This document shows, piece after piece, positions 41,726 to 53,510 of a DNA stretch of 64,000 nt (position 1 is its first letter; each line of letters begins with the position of its first letter). Below the pieces are notes generated by a model, which saw only the letters and a program-made list of their open reading frames with translations, was not told where the DNA came from and did not search any database. This DNA is from Struthio camelus (taxonomy: Eukaryota; Chordata; Aves; Struthioniformes; Struthionidae), in the NCBI RefSeq assembly GCF_040807025.1, contig NC_090964.1, positions 7,433,214 to 7,497,213 on the forward strand. The letters run 5' to 3'. The translations under genes and the position numbers were made by a program.

Positions 41726-43343
41726 TCAATGTGTCAAGTATCAGACCTGTTTGCGGTAGTAAGTTCACATATCCTGTTCATACAGTTTAAGACAAAGTCC
41801 AACAGAACTTAATTTTTGCACCGTCTTGGAAGTGGAGCTTTACAGAAAATAGAAAGTAGCTGTCTAGGCTGTGGCTACTTCAGGGGCTCTAGAGTAACTG
41901 CCCTAAATAAACTTCCCGCTTGCAGAAGGCTTTGTCATATATGTGACTGCTCTATGTGAAGTCTCGATCATTCATTCCATCTGTTGAAAAGTGCTGCACC
42001 TGAGGAACTGTCACCTCTACTGACTTCTAATCTTAAATGTGAGCTAATGCAGGCTTGTTATTTTGAGTTAGGCTGCTTTAAAACAACCTTTAAAAGCACA
42101 TTATGTAAAGCAGGAAGCACGTACTTCATAAGGTTAGCTGGAGTGGCTACATTAAATCAGCTATGTAAGTTTAGTACTAGGACAGGGCCATGTTACTGTT
42201 GAGAAGCTTCAGAATTCAGCAGTATCATGCGCTTGCCTCCATGCTGCACCAAGACCTTATCTCTATGAAGAAAAGTATGCAGTCAAGTAAACGGGTTATT
42301 GCATAATCTTCTGTGAGGGTTTTGGGGAGTAATCAGTTAAACTGGATCTCGTGTAAAAAAATAAAAGTAAATAAATGGCTAGTACACTAAACTTGACTAC
42401 TCCAATGTGGAAGCTTCTTTAAGAAATTGTATTTAAATAGCTGTGTTAAGATGTAGGGCACTGAGTAGTCCATACACTCTAGCTCTTCTGGGCAGTAAAG
42501 AGAAGTACATATATGAAGGGGATGGTAGCTGTTCTGTATTTTGGGGGAGGAAGGGGCTCTGTCCAGAAGAACGAGTAATACCTTTTTAGGAGGATGTGTC
42601 TGGTCACCTCTCCCCTGTTGTGTGTCACAACTTGACATTCTGCTGATTGTTCGTCTTGATGGATCAGCTTGCCGCTTGTGTGCAAAAGCGTGTCTGGGTA
42701 TGAACTTGGTGTGAAGTAGAAGAGTTACAAGTCTTAGGTACAGCTGTAAGCCTGCTCTTACTCTCTCTAAACATGTGCTGTTGTAGAGCTAGGCCTAGAA
42801 CTTGCATGGTTTTGCAGACAGCTGAACATCATAGTTTTCCTCTTGTAAGGAAGAAGTCCCTTCTTTCCTGAAAAGGGATAGAAATTTCCCTACTTTCATT
42901 CAAGCAAAATCAGTGAAGGACTATGTTGGTTGCTTACCTGCTTCTATTTTTCATGAAGTGTGAATGCGGAGTAGTTAGTGTCTGTGTGTAGAATGGGAGT
43001 TGTTGCAGCTACCTCAAAAACTTGGAATTTTCTGCAGAATTACTAAGACCACAGTGCCAAACCTAATCAAGGGTTATGTTTTCTGCAGCATATCCCTTCC
43101 CTGCTGAGGTGGGGAAAGGTATTTTGTTGCCCCAGTAGCAGGGCCACCTGCCCCATACAGGTACTGCTGGTGGCAGAATTCCAAGCTGAAGCACATCAGA
43201 GCTTTGTGTACCTTCTCTTTCACAAAAAGGTGACATACATGCCTGAAGCACTCTTATCCTGGTGCTAAAGAGGTGTTTTAAGGGATACTGCTCCTCTTCA
43301 GCTACTGAAAAGTAGGGACTGTAAACCGAGGGGTCAGAGTTTG
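41726..43343. other. Intergenic, between the 3' ends of RSRP1 and SYF2
   Basis: About 1.6 kb of unique-looking sequence between convergent genes. I see no ORF with family resemblance, RNA gene or transposon. Confidence 0.7.
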
Positions 43344-43591
43344 TTTATTCTTTCTTTATTTAAAGCAAGATAGTGGAAGAGCTGGCCACTTCTGCAATTA
43401 AAAGCTATATACAGCTGAGGTTGTTACATTGAAACATTTACACATGTTGTACTACAGTAGATTTTACATTACATAATATGAGGACATCTACAAAGTAGAG
43501 TTTTTTTCTGATACAACTTAATGTCTTCATACCAAACTTTTCTAATAGACATAAGGGCTGCAGTATCATACACTTCACTGGAGATGGCAGT
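43344..43591 (-). other. SYF2 3' UTR with polyadenylation signals
   Basis: Reading the minus strand after the TGA at 43,594-43,592, AATAAA occurs at 43,360-43,355 and 43,349-43,344. This suggests a short 3' UTR of about 250-270 nt. Confidence 0.7.
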
Positions 43592-46500
43592 TCAGACTGC
43601 TGTTCCTCTCTCCAAGTTCTGCTTAATCTCTGCTGTGTACTTCCCATAGAACCTCTCTGCCTTCTTATTGAACTTGGCATTTCTCTCGTTAATGTAGTCT
43701 ATATCTGCATCGTCGTTGTAAGGACGTCTTCGACTGTATTTTTCACGTTTTTCAATTCTGTAAGACAAATGCTAGTGTTTGAAGACCTGTAGATGAATCC
43801 TGCAGACTTGAGTAGTAGTGGTTAACATAAACATTTGCAATTTAGGCAATTCTTCTATGGATGAAATAGCAGCAGAAGTGCTACGTTTAAGTGATAAATA
43901 CTAGAATGCTGTAGCCTGATAATTGGTAAGAAAATTGGAGAAAGGAAGTGATGATCACTATTTATAATAGCTATATTAGTTCCACAAAGTGCACTTTAAA
44001 GTAGTGGAAGCATATGTATTGTGGAATATATATAATTATTCCTAATTTTCTTTGGCCATATTGATTCTATGATGCTGAGTAAAATTATAAAAGCACAGTC
44101 ACTGTTTTAAAATACCGTGACAATGAAGACGAGACAGTCCAGCTTTAGTTCAGGTCTTTTCCTTTTTTTTTTTTTTTTCTTTTGGCAGTTACCTTTTTAC
44201 TTGTACTGAAGAGAAACCAAAAAAAACCCAAAGAGGGTGGTGGTTTTCCAGCACCATCTTTCTAAAGAAAATCAGTTGCCCATCAAATTGGGTGAAGGGG
44301 TTGATAACACCGTCAAATGTACCCTTAAGCTAGGGAAAGGTCAAGAAGTTAGCCCTGCTTTGAGAAGGAGGTGGCCTCCAAAGCTTCCTTTCCTTAAATC
44401 TTATGATTTACTTACTGTTTTTCAAGATCTGCGACCATTCTATCAATCCCTTCTTTAGCTGGCACATGACTTCCATGAAGAAGACTGTCTGATGTTGGGT
44501 AAAGTGCTTCCCCACTGGGCAAGAGGAACAAAGGAGCAGCAGTTTACAATAATAGTATTGAACTGGTTAAGACTTGGCTGATTTTGTTTGATCTTTTAAT
44601 AGTCAAGGCATTTAGCTCATTTGTGTAACTATAGGAGTCCAAGATGCATGTGAGATAATATTTTGATACAAACAAACCCTCTGCTAGTTACTTTGAGACA
44701 GTAACACCCCCCCCCCCCCGAAGACAGAAATGAGTGTTTACATTAAATGCTTATAATTTCTTTGGAAAGTTCTAATCTGTTGGTCAATCTGTTGTTTTAA
44801 ATGACTGCAGACTGCTGAAAAAATTTTTTCAAGCAACTGGAGTATAATCTACTTACATATTTAAATATAGTATAATTGACAAAATACCGCTTCAAACTCA
44901 GTATTACTGATTTTTTGAAGAAAATACACGGGCATCTGTTCAACAATACCAATTTTATACCTAATGAAACAAGGATTGTACTGAATGGATTGTCAGGTAG
45001 ACTGCGTGCCTTTTAAGATCATGTTAAAAGGCTAATTACAGTGCAGTGCATTTGAAAATACACACTGAGTATATCTGCTGACAGGAGTTTTAAGCATTTG
45101 GGAAATCCTGAATTTTCCAGTTATTTAGGTATTACGAAGATGACTGAAATCAAACTTACTACTGCTCTTTCAGCTTCTCATATTGCTCCAAGTCAGGTTT
45201 GATCTGCCTGGTTAACCTCTGGTACTGGCGCAACTGCGCGGCTGCATAATCTTTAGAAGAAAGTGAGTTACCATTAAGGGGTTGCTTTTATTTCATGATT
45301 CAGTTGTAGGTGAAATACTAAATCGTTACCTGAAAATCCTAGGTCTGGATTTTTCCTCTTCTTTTTCCTTTCCCATCTTTCTGCATCCTCAGCACTGATC
45401 TCTAGTAGTTTAACTCTCTCATAGTCTTCTCCTTTTGCAGCACATTCCTAATGCAGCACAAGTACTGTTTTAATAAGAGGATGGTGTCCAAGGACCAAAC
45501 TTGGTAGACTAGAGAAAAGTCACAAGTCTGTTTATAGTTCTCTAGATCACCAGTCAGTCCAGTCAACCTCTTCTGCAGGTCGCAGATTTATACGTATGTA
45601 ACATGCTCGAGTCTAATTAGGATAATTTTTTTGCAGTAGCTACGTGCAAGCTCTCAAAAATCTATAGCTACTCTGCAGACCGATTCAGCTTCACGAGTAG
45701 CTGTACTGAGGTTCAACAGGGTTAGAGGAAGACATAACCGTGCTTGCTTACCTTCTTCTTTTCCTGCACCTTCAGTTCCCATTCCAGTCGAGCTTTTTTT
45801 GCTTCCCAGTTTGCTGGTAACTTAAGTCTTTTATCTTCTTCCACCACTTCTTGGTGATTGAGCTTGCGAGCCTCATTCTAGGAACAAAACAGTTTGTTTC
45901 CAAAGCCTAGAGACGCGTTGCAATACGGGATCACAGAAATCCCAAAGAGCAGACCCTGGGATAATTAAAGGAGATCATCCACGCACAGGGGTCGCACCTC
46001 AAATTTCCTATCGATGTCTGCACTACTACGTAAAACACCGTGTGTTTGGTAAACATTAAAGAATCGGTACCACTTGTGCTGGACAAGACAAAAATCAAAC
46101 AGAACGAGATGGCAACGGGAAACGCTTGGCTTGGACATTAGGAACGCGTTGGGAGCAGTTATCTGCAGAGGCGTGGCAGAACTAGGGGGTCAGATAACCC
46201 CCCCCGTCCTCCTCTCCTGTTCACCCGTGCAGCGCCGAGAGCGCTTTCAGGAACTGCCGTTTTGAGGTGGGGGTTCCTTCAGGAAAACCACACGCGCTGT
46301 TACCTCTTGAGAGGAAACGTTACACCTGCCGGGATGTAAACACAGCCCGGCTCCCCCCTGCTCAGGTCGGGGCCGCGGGGGCAGGCTGCGGCATCTCCCT
46401 CCTTGGAGATGCTCAAAACCCGCCCGGCCAGAGAAGAAGCGTTTTGTGCTCCAGGGGAATTTCCCGAGTTTCGGCTCGTGCCGCGGGGCAGAGGCGGGCC

Positions 46501-46663
46501 CGGTCCCCCTCGGCACCCGCAGCGCCTCCTGCCACCGCGGGCAGCGATCCGCCCGGCGGGGAGCGCCCGTGCGAGCTGCCCCGGCCCGGCCCGGCCCGGC
46601 CGCCGCCGCGTACCCGCTTCATGTGGAGCTCGCGGAACTTGCGCAGCCGCTCCTCCCGCTTCT

Positions 46664-46694
<31 letters not shown>

Positions 46695-46852
46695 GCACGG
46701 CCCCGCCTCGTCCTCCGAGCCCGACGAGCCCTGAAACAACCCGCACTCAGCCACCGGGGTGGGGGGGGGGGAGAGGGAGGGAGCCGAGTCCCGTGCCGCC
46801 GCCGCCGTCTCACCCCGCCGTCGGGAGCCCCCAGCCCGCCGGCCGCCGCCAT
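43592..46852 (-). CDS. SYF2: SYF2 pre-mRNA-splicing factor, complete, 7 exons
   Basis: A component of the activated spliceosome (NineTeen/XAB2-associated), also known as the GCIP-binding p29. Exons on the minus strand: 46852-46814, 46730-46614, 45877-45752, 45447-45330, 45250-45160, 44514-44416 and 43757-43592, giving 251 residues (human 243). All junctions keep frame. Landmarks: [17 protein letters not shown], the charged block around [67 protein letters not shown], and [20 protein letters not shown] through to the ending NLERGTAV. The N-terminus differs from mammals: [13 protein letters not shown], then [12 protein letters not shown] and a run of ten alanines coded by (GCG)n. The two ends of intron 1 lie in the CpG island. 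The gene is convergent with RSRP1. Confidence 0.96.
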
Positions 46853-47284
46853 CTCGCTCGCCGAACGCTTCCGCTTCCGCCCCCGCCGCCGAGCGCACTT
46901 CCGGCCGGGGCGGGGCGGGGCGGGGCGGGGCGGGCGGCGCCCCCTGGCGGCCGGGCGGCGCCGGGGGCGAGGCGGCTCTGGGCGGCCGCCCGGGCCCGGC
47001 TTTACCCCGGGGGGGGGTCGGGGGGACCCGGGGGGGGGGCGGGAGAGCCGGGGCCGGCAGCGGCCAGAGCGACGTTAGCCCCGCCGCGGGCCCAGACCGG
47101 GCCGAGGCCTCCCCTGTGATTAACGCCTCCCAATTAACCCCCGCGGTCAAATTAACCCCTCGCCCACGCTGCCGGCGTCGAGGCCCGGGGGCTGCCTGCC
47201 GGAGCCGAGGGGGGTCGCGGGGCCGTGGTGCGGCATGTCGGCCGCGACGGCCTCCCGCGCGTCGCCTTCCCCCTTGGGTGCTGC
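46260..47284. promoter_or_regulatory. SYF2 CpG-island promoter with tandem GC boxes
   Basis: A CpG-dense island spanning SYF2 exons 1-2 and about 430 bp upstream. Directly upstream of the ATG is a run of GGGGC units (46,909-46,932), which are overlapping Sp1-type GC boxes. G-runs at 47,008-47,040 could form quadruplexes. There is no TATA box. Confidence 0.75.
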
Positions 47285-49081
47285 GGCAGCGGGGGGTGAG
47301 GCCGGGGCGGCGGAGGCTGAGGCCGGGGCGGCGGCGGAGGTGTGAGGCCGGGGCGGCGGCGGGGGGTGAGGTCGGGGCGGCGGCGAGGGGGGTGAGGCCG
47401 GGGCGGCGGAGGGTGAGGCCGGGGCGGCGGAGGGGGGTGAGGCCGGGGCGGCAGCGGGGGGTGAGGCCGGGGCGGCGGCGGCGGGGTGAGGCCGGGGCGG
47501 TGGCGAGGGGGGTGAGGCCGGGGCGGCGGCGAGTGGGGTGAGGCCGGGGCGGCGGCGGAGGGGTGAGGCCGGGGCGGCGGCGGAGGGGGGTGAGGCCGGG
47601 GCGGCGGCGGCGGGGGGGTGAGGCCGGGGCGGCGGCGGGGGGGTGAGGCCGGGGCGGCGGCGGCGGGGTGAGGCCGGGGCGGCGGAGGGGGGTGAGGCCG
47701 GGGCGGCGGCGGCGGAGTGAGGCCGGGGCGGCGGCGGTGGGGTGAGGCCGGGGCGGCGGAGGCTGAGGCCGGGGCGGCGGCGGGGTGAGGCCGGGGCGGC
47801 GGCGGAGGCTGAGGCCGGGGCGGCGGCGGGGGGGTGAGGCCGGGGCGGCGGCGGGGGGGTGAGGCCGGGGCGGCGGAGGGGGGGTGAGGCCGGGGCGGCG
47901 GCGGCGGAGGCTGAGGCCGGGGCGGCGGCGGAGGGGGTGAGGCCGGGGCGGCGGAGGGGGGTGAGGCCGGGGCGGCGGCGGTGGGGGGGTGAGGCCGGGG
48001 CGGCGGCGGCGGGGTGAGGCCGGGGCGGCGGCGGAGGGGGGTGAGGCCGGGGCGGCGGCGGGGGGGTGAGGCCGGGGCGGCGGCGTGGGGGGGGTGAGGC
48101 CGGGGCGGCGGCGGCGGGGGGGTGAGGCCGGGGCGGCGGAGGCTGAGGCCGGGGCGGCGGCGGAGGGGGTGAGGCCGGGGCGGCGGCGGAGGCTGAGGCC
48201 GGGGCGGCGGAGGGGGGTGAGGCCGGGGCGGCGGCGGGGGGGTGAGGCCGGGGCGGCGGCGGCGGAGGCTGAGGCCGGGGCGGCGGCGGAGGGGGTGAGG
48301 CCGGGGCGGCGGAGGGGGGTGAGGCCGGGGCGGCGGCGGCGGGGGGGTGAGGCCGGGGCGGCGGCGGAGGGGGTGAGGCCGGGGCGGCGGCGGGGGGGGG
48401 GTGAGGCCGGGGCGGCGGCGGCGGGGTGAGGCCGGGGCGGCGGCGGAGGGGGGTGAGGCCGGGGCGGCGGCGGCGGGGTGAGGCCGGGGCGGCGGCGGGG
48501 GGGTGAGGCCGGGGCGGCGGCGTGGGGGGGGTGAGGCCGGGGCGGCGGCGGCGGGGGGGTGAGGCCGGGGCGGCGGAGGCTGAGGCCGGGGCGGCGGCGG
48601 GGGGGTGAGGCCGGGGCGGCGGCGGGGGGGGTGAGGCCGGGGCGGCGGCGGAGGGGTGAGGCCGGGGCGGCGGCGGGGGGGGTGAGGCCGGGGCGGCGGC
48701 GGAGGGGTGAGGCCGGGGCGGCGGCGGAGGGGGGTGAGGCCGGGGCGGCGGCGGAGGGGGGTGAGGCCGGGGCGGCGGCGGGGGGGGTGAGGCCGGGGCG
48801 GCGGCGGAGGGGTGAGGCCGGGGCGGCGGGGGGGGGGTGAGGCCGGGGCGGCAGCGGAGGGGTGAGGCCGGGGCGGCGGCGGCGGGGGAGTGAGGCCGGG
48901 GCGGCAGTGGAGGGGGTGAGGCCGGGGCGGCGGAGGCTGAGGCCGGGGCGGCGGCGGGGGGGTGAGGCCGGGGCGGCGGCGGCGGGGGGGTGAGGCCGGG
49001 GCGGCAGCGGAGGGGGTGAGGCCGGGGCGGCGGAGGCTGAGGCCGGGGCGGCGGGGGGGGGCTGAGGCCGGGGCGGCAGCA
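47285..49081. repeat. GC-rich minisatellite, about 1.8 kb, unit about 20-28 bp
   Basis: A tandem array of the core TGAGGCCGGGGCGGCGG followed by a variable tail (CGG, CGGAGGGGG, AGGC, CGGGGGG and so on). There are roughly 70 or more copies, all in the same direction. Every unit contains the GC-box core GGGGCGG and several G-runs. Rare unit types recur in the same order (GCGTGGGG at 48,084 and 48,521), implying a higher-order period near 437 bp. The plus-strand open frames over it (GVRPGRRR or EAGAAA repeats) are the array read in frame, not genes. Assemblers often collapse such arrays, so the true length may differ. Confidence 0.95.
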
Positions 49082-50220
49082 GGACCCGGAGTCGGCTGGA
49101 AAGCCGTCTGTAGACTTCTCTTGTGCTCCGGATGTTAATGTCTGGGCACTGCTGTGGGCTTGAAATTACTCCGTGGTTTAATAAGCACTGTTAATCAACT
49201 TTTTTTTTTCTTTCTTTCTTTTTTTTCTTTTTGCCCAAGGAGTCAATTGGATGATGCAAACTTTCTATCCCAAATAGGGAAGCAGCACCTGAGCCGGATA
49301 AACTCCGCTGCGCCTCACGTTACCTGGAAGCGCTGGCCAGGGATCCTTGGTAGAGAGTCTGGAATAGGATAAGAAACCAGATAGTTGTGTGTCCATCTGT
49401 CCGTGCCAGTCGTCCCCCCTGGACCTGCTGAAAATCAGACCGCTCACGCACAACAGGTTTTTTCAAGAGGCAAGTTGCAGCTCTCGCAAAAAAACAAATC
49501 AAAGTGAGAAAACTTTTGCTTCAAGTTCAGAGCAAAGAAAGTAAACATTTCTGTAACACTGTAGGTATTGCCAGGATCTTCCAGCAAAATCAGATAGAGA
49601 TGTATTACAAGGGCTTATCAATAATATTTATATGCTCACGCAAATACATCTATGTGTCCGTAAAAGGTAAATGCGTGTATACCATCTTTACCCTTACTTG
49701 TACAGTAGAGGTGAAAGGGTTCAGGAATTTCATTTCTCTTTGAAGGAACGATCCAGACCCCAGAAGGTTAAGACCTGCTGGCCAACGATAGTTTTCTAAA
49801 TCGACCTTGTCGGCTTTCGCATGTGACTTTCCAGCAGAGGGAAACGCAGCCCAAGCGATGAGGGCTGGTGGGAGCGACAGGCAGCCCTGGCAAACACCAA
49901 CTGTCTCTGTTCTCTTTTAACTCCACTTTCTTCCTCTGCCAAACTCTGATGCATGCTGAGTGATTAAAAATATCAAATAGCCCTCAAGTTTCAGTGTTAC
50001 CCAGCAAGGAGTCAAGTCAGGGGGGAAAAAAAAAAAACCAAAAAAACCTCAAACCTAGTGATGCCAGCCCTGTAAAAGAGAGCAGACTGGGACAAAGAAT
50101 GGGAGACGGGTAGGATTTTATATAGCCGTGTTGACAGCGTCTTGAGAAAAAGGAGAGGGTTGTCCCGACGTGGTTTGGCTCGTGGGGTGTCCCTTGTCAC
50201 CTGCCTTGTCCCTGTGCTCA
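49082..50220. other. Intergenic after the minisatellite
   Basis: Ordinary-composition sequence with a T/C-rich tract at 49,200-49,233 and a poly-A patch near 50,027. No gene or repeat family recognised. Confidence 0.7.
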
Positions 50221-51150
50221 CGCTTGGTTTCTGAGAGGAGCTGCAAGCGCAATGGAGCTGGGGGGTAGCTCTGCCCTCTGCCCCCAGGGCAGCGCTCGGC
50301 TTCGGTGCCCGTCTCTCGCTCGCCCGCTTGTGGGAGCTGGTCGCCGCATTTGGGATCCGAGAGGGGTTTTGGGGAGCAGGGAAGGACGCTGGCCCGGCTC
50401 TCGGGGTGTGGAAATCGGCCCACGCCTCCCCGAAACGCGCGTTAGGAGCCAGCAGCGGGGCTGGCGGCGGAGGCGCTCGGCAGGGCTGCCCTGACGCTCG
50501 CTCTGCTCCGTGGCCTCGGGGGGGGTCACAGCTCAGCTGTCCCCCTGCAAAGCGGAGACGTCAAGCCTTTGCTTGCCTGCCTACGCTTTTATTTAATCAC
50601 GGGAAGCTGGATGGTTTTTATGGCTTTGTGTAGTGCCTTGGCCCAGCCAAGTCTGGAGCTCGGTGGAGCCTCTTTTCCCTCCTCGCTGCCCTAATGCAGT
50701 TATAAAATAAACCCAAGAGGTTTCCCTGGCTTCTGTGGATTCGCTGCTGGGTCCGATGCCAACGCAGCGAGCCCAGCTCCTGGTGCAGGTGCCGAGTGCC
50801 TGCCCCGCGCTGTGGTGCTGTTGCAAATCGCAACCTGGCCAGAAAGAGCGGGGAATTCACCCAAACCCCCCTTGCGCCGAGGAGCGGGGACCGGTCCTGC
50901 GCAGGCTGAGAGTGAGTACGGGCAGAGCTGCTCTTGCTGTCACAGTTAATTTATTTTTAGATTAAAAAATGTTTTTATTTCTCATGCGCACAGAATTGGC
51001 ATGGCTTTTTTGGGTCGTAGCTGACTCCATTGTCTTCTCCAGTTATGGCTCCCCTGCAGTGCCGAAATGAAAAATTCCAGTTACATATTGTACAGGGGCT
51101 GGGAGCTTGGAGGAACTGACTCATCTCGGTTATATTTGTCCTTTTCAAAG
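50221..51150. other. GC-moderate block with MEF2- and AP-1-like sites
   Basis: CpG-rich to about 50,560, then mixed. TTATTTTTAG at 50,951-50,960 is an exact MEF2-type site in reverse, and TGACTCA at 51,118-51,124 is an exact AP-1 core. No coding exon is visible. A regulatory role is only suggested by these motifs. Confidence 0.35.
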
Positions 51151-52080
51151 GGGAAGATGCTGGTCGAGGGGCGGCGGGGGAGCAGCCCTGGTTATCTCGC
51201 ACGCACCGCGGCAGCGGCGACGCCGCTGTCGGGGGGCCGAGGGGCGAGCGGCCGCGCGCCGGCCCCCGGGCGTCCCCGCCGCGGGAAGCCCCGACGGTCT
51301 GCGCGGTGGGCGAGGGGGCGCTTCGCGCTGCTTCGCAGAAAAACGGTCACGGTTGCGGCGTGACGGAGGACAAGGGCGAGCGCCCCGGGGCGCAGTCCCG
51401 GCCCGGCGCGGCAGGTCGCGGCGGCCCGGCTCCCACGGAGGACGCTCGTACGGCGGCGGCGGTGCCAGCCGGCCGCCTGGGCTCCTCGCGTGCCGCAGCG
51501 GCCACGCGCGCGTGCTGGGGCCGCGGCCCAAGCGCGGCCCCCCCCCCGCCGCCGCCGGAGCCGCTTCCCCTTCCTGCCGGGGCCGGCCGCGCCGCCGGGC
51601 CCCGTGCTGCGCAGCAGCTGCCGCGCTCCATCCGGCTTCGTGCCGAAAGGTGCTTTACAAGCGGAAGAGCGCTGGAGCCGCGGGGAGCAGGAGGGCCGAC
51701 GCGCAGGCGGGGCGAGCTGCGCCGCAACCCGCTCGCCGGTCCCTGCTCCCGCTGGGATCCCCCCTCCCGCCGTCCCGCTCCCGGCGGGCAGCTGCAAATC
51801 TCAGGCGAGGGCCAAATTCCCCCTTTCCCCCCGGGGGCAGAAGACGAGGCAGCGCCCGCAAGGTGCCCGTGCCGGGGGATTTGGGGCTGGCGGTGGGATG
51901 CTCGGAGCAGCCCTCTGCCTCGTCCCTCGCCTCCGGGCCCTGGGAGCCCCGCTGCCCGCAGCTCGGCTGCTCTGCGGCGGGCGTTTTGCGATAAAGCCCG
52001 GGCCCCGGGTGCGGTAACTCTGTCGCTCCACAGCCGGGAGGAAAACCAGGCCTCAGACCTGCATAGGACCAAACCAAAGC
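51151..52080. other. CpG island, no gene recognised
   Basis: CpG-dense sequence with overlapping long open frames on both strands. None resembles a family and all are composed of R, P, G and A, as expected of GC-rich non-coding DNA. Confidence 0.7.
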
Positions 52081-52560
52081 CGCAGTTAAGTCCGATGAGA
52101 CGGAGGACGGTAGCGGCGCGTTGGACGGCGAGGCTCAGCAGAGCCTGTTTATCGCAACAGACCCAACACGCTGCTTTATTGCTTCCCGCCTTTCACCGCG
52201 GGGAAAATTTGAGAGGGGGAAAAGTGAAGCTTGTTTATTTTTTAGGTAGAAGAAAAGGCGGCTTTCGTTCAGCGCTGCTCCTTTCCATCACGGGCTGTTG
52301 CGCGTGTCCTGTCGGGTTGCAATTACAATCGTTCAGATCCGACACATAATCATTGGGCTGGAGAGCAAAAAGTACCTGGGTAATGCGCTTAACAGAAATT
52401 AACCTGGTTACCGTCTTACTCTGTTGAAAATGAGAAAGTGCTGATGGTCAAAATCAATTCCTCCCCAGCCAAATGACTTGCAGGGCCGGCTTAGAGTTTC
52501 AGCTAAATGGTCACCCCTCCAGCCGCGAGCCTAATGGCATCGAATTAGGCTCCTGACCGG
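52081..52560. other. AT-richer block with 9 bp inverted TAAT repeat
   Basis: Lies between two CpG islands. GAGCCTAAT (52,527-52,535) and ATTAGGCTC (52,544-52,552) form a perfect inverted repeat across 8 nt, presenting two opposed homeodomain cores. No gene. Confidence 0.5.
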
Positions 52561-53510
52561 GGAGTTCGAACGATGCCTTCGGTCCGCGTCGAGCGCGAGC
52601 GAGCGCCTGAGCCGGCCGGCCAGTTCGCGCCCCTCGGGCGCCTTTGGGGACCCCCCGGCCCATTCGGCTGGCTGGGGATCCCTCGGGATCCGGCGCCCCG
52701 GGGCGGCGGGGACCCCCGGCCCGTTTCTTTCGGCGGGCCGGCTCCTGCCCGCTAAAACCTTTAAAAGCCGGAACCTGGCGGAGTTTCCTGCCTGAGAGCA
52801 GCTGGGTCGTTAGGCAAACGAAGCAGGTTTCGGGGTGCGTAGCCCCTCGGGCCCCCTCGGCCGCCGCCGCAGCGGGCAGAGCGCCCGCCGTTGGGGCAAC
52901 GGGCCGAAACGCCCGTCGGCGACCGCCGTCCCTCCGGGCCGGGCGAGGACGGACGTGGCCCCGGCCGGCCGCGCCGGCGGGAGACGGGCTGCGGGCGAGC
53001 AGCCTCCGCGGGCGCGGGGGCAGGATCACGTCACGTTTCCCCCGATCGATGAAGATTTCGGTTCGGGAGTCATTAGGCCGGTGTCATAAACCATCTCGGA
53101 AACCACGAAAGTCGAGCGATAGATCCGCCTGTTTACCCGCTGCGCCTTGCAGCAGGTCTCTGCAGGCGTCGCTTGCGCGTTGCGCCTGCCGAAGTCGCGC
53201 ACGAGCCGCGAAGGAGCCGGAGCGGGGAGCGGGGGGGACGTCAGGCAGCGTTTGCAAGGCACCGGGGCCGCGTCCCCGCCGGGGGGGGGGGGGGGCGGCT
53301 GGGGGGCCGAGGGGAGCCCGGCGCCCGCGGGTGATGCTGCCGGGCGCCCGGAGCCGCGTTTTGCCCCGGCGCGAGCAGGTGCAGCAGGCTGCCCCCCTCC
53401 GCCGGCCCGCGGCCCCTCGCGCCCTGAGCCTTGCGCGACTACCCTTTCAGCTGCTATTGCTGCGCGAAAGGCTTTCGGCGGCTGGGATGCGCCGAAGCAT
53501 CTGATGAAGT
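52561..53510. other. CpG island, no gene recognised
   Basis: CpG-dense, ending with a G-run at 53,281-53,295. Near 53,080-53,110 a short AT-richer patch has GTCATAAA (posterior HOX/CDX-like) and AAACCACG (RUNX-like). No exon is supported. Confidence 0.65.

Noticed and set aside
44050-44090. ATTCTATGATG string resembling the 3' end repeat of CR1 LINEs
   Set aside because: Only one unit is present and no CR1 body sequence precedes it, so it is not enough to call an element.
47285-48840. Repetitive open frames coding GVRPGRRR/EAGAAA repeats
   Set aside because: They are the minisatellite read in one frame. Unit lengths not divisible by three shift the frame, and there is no promoter or splice logic for a protein.
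52534-52544. ATGGCATCGAA, matching the opening bases of the RUNX P1 coding start
   Set aside because: The match ends after 11 bases and a stop follows at once (MASN then TAG). The bases belong to the inverted TAAT repeat, so this is coincidence.
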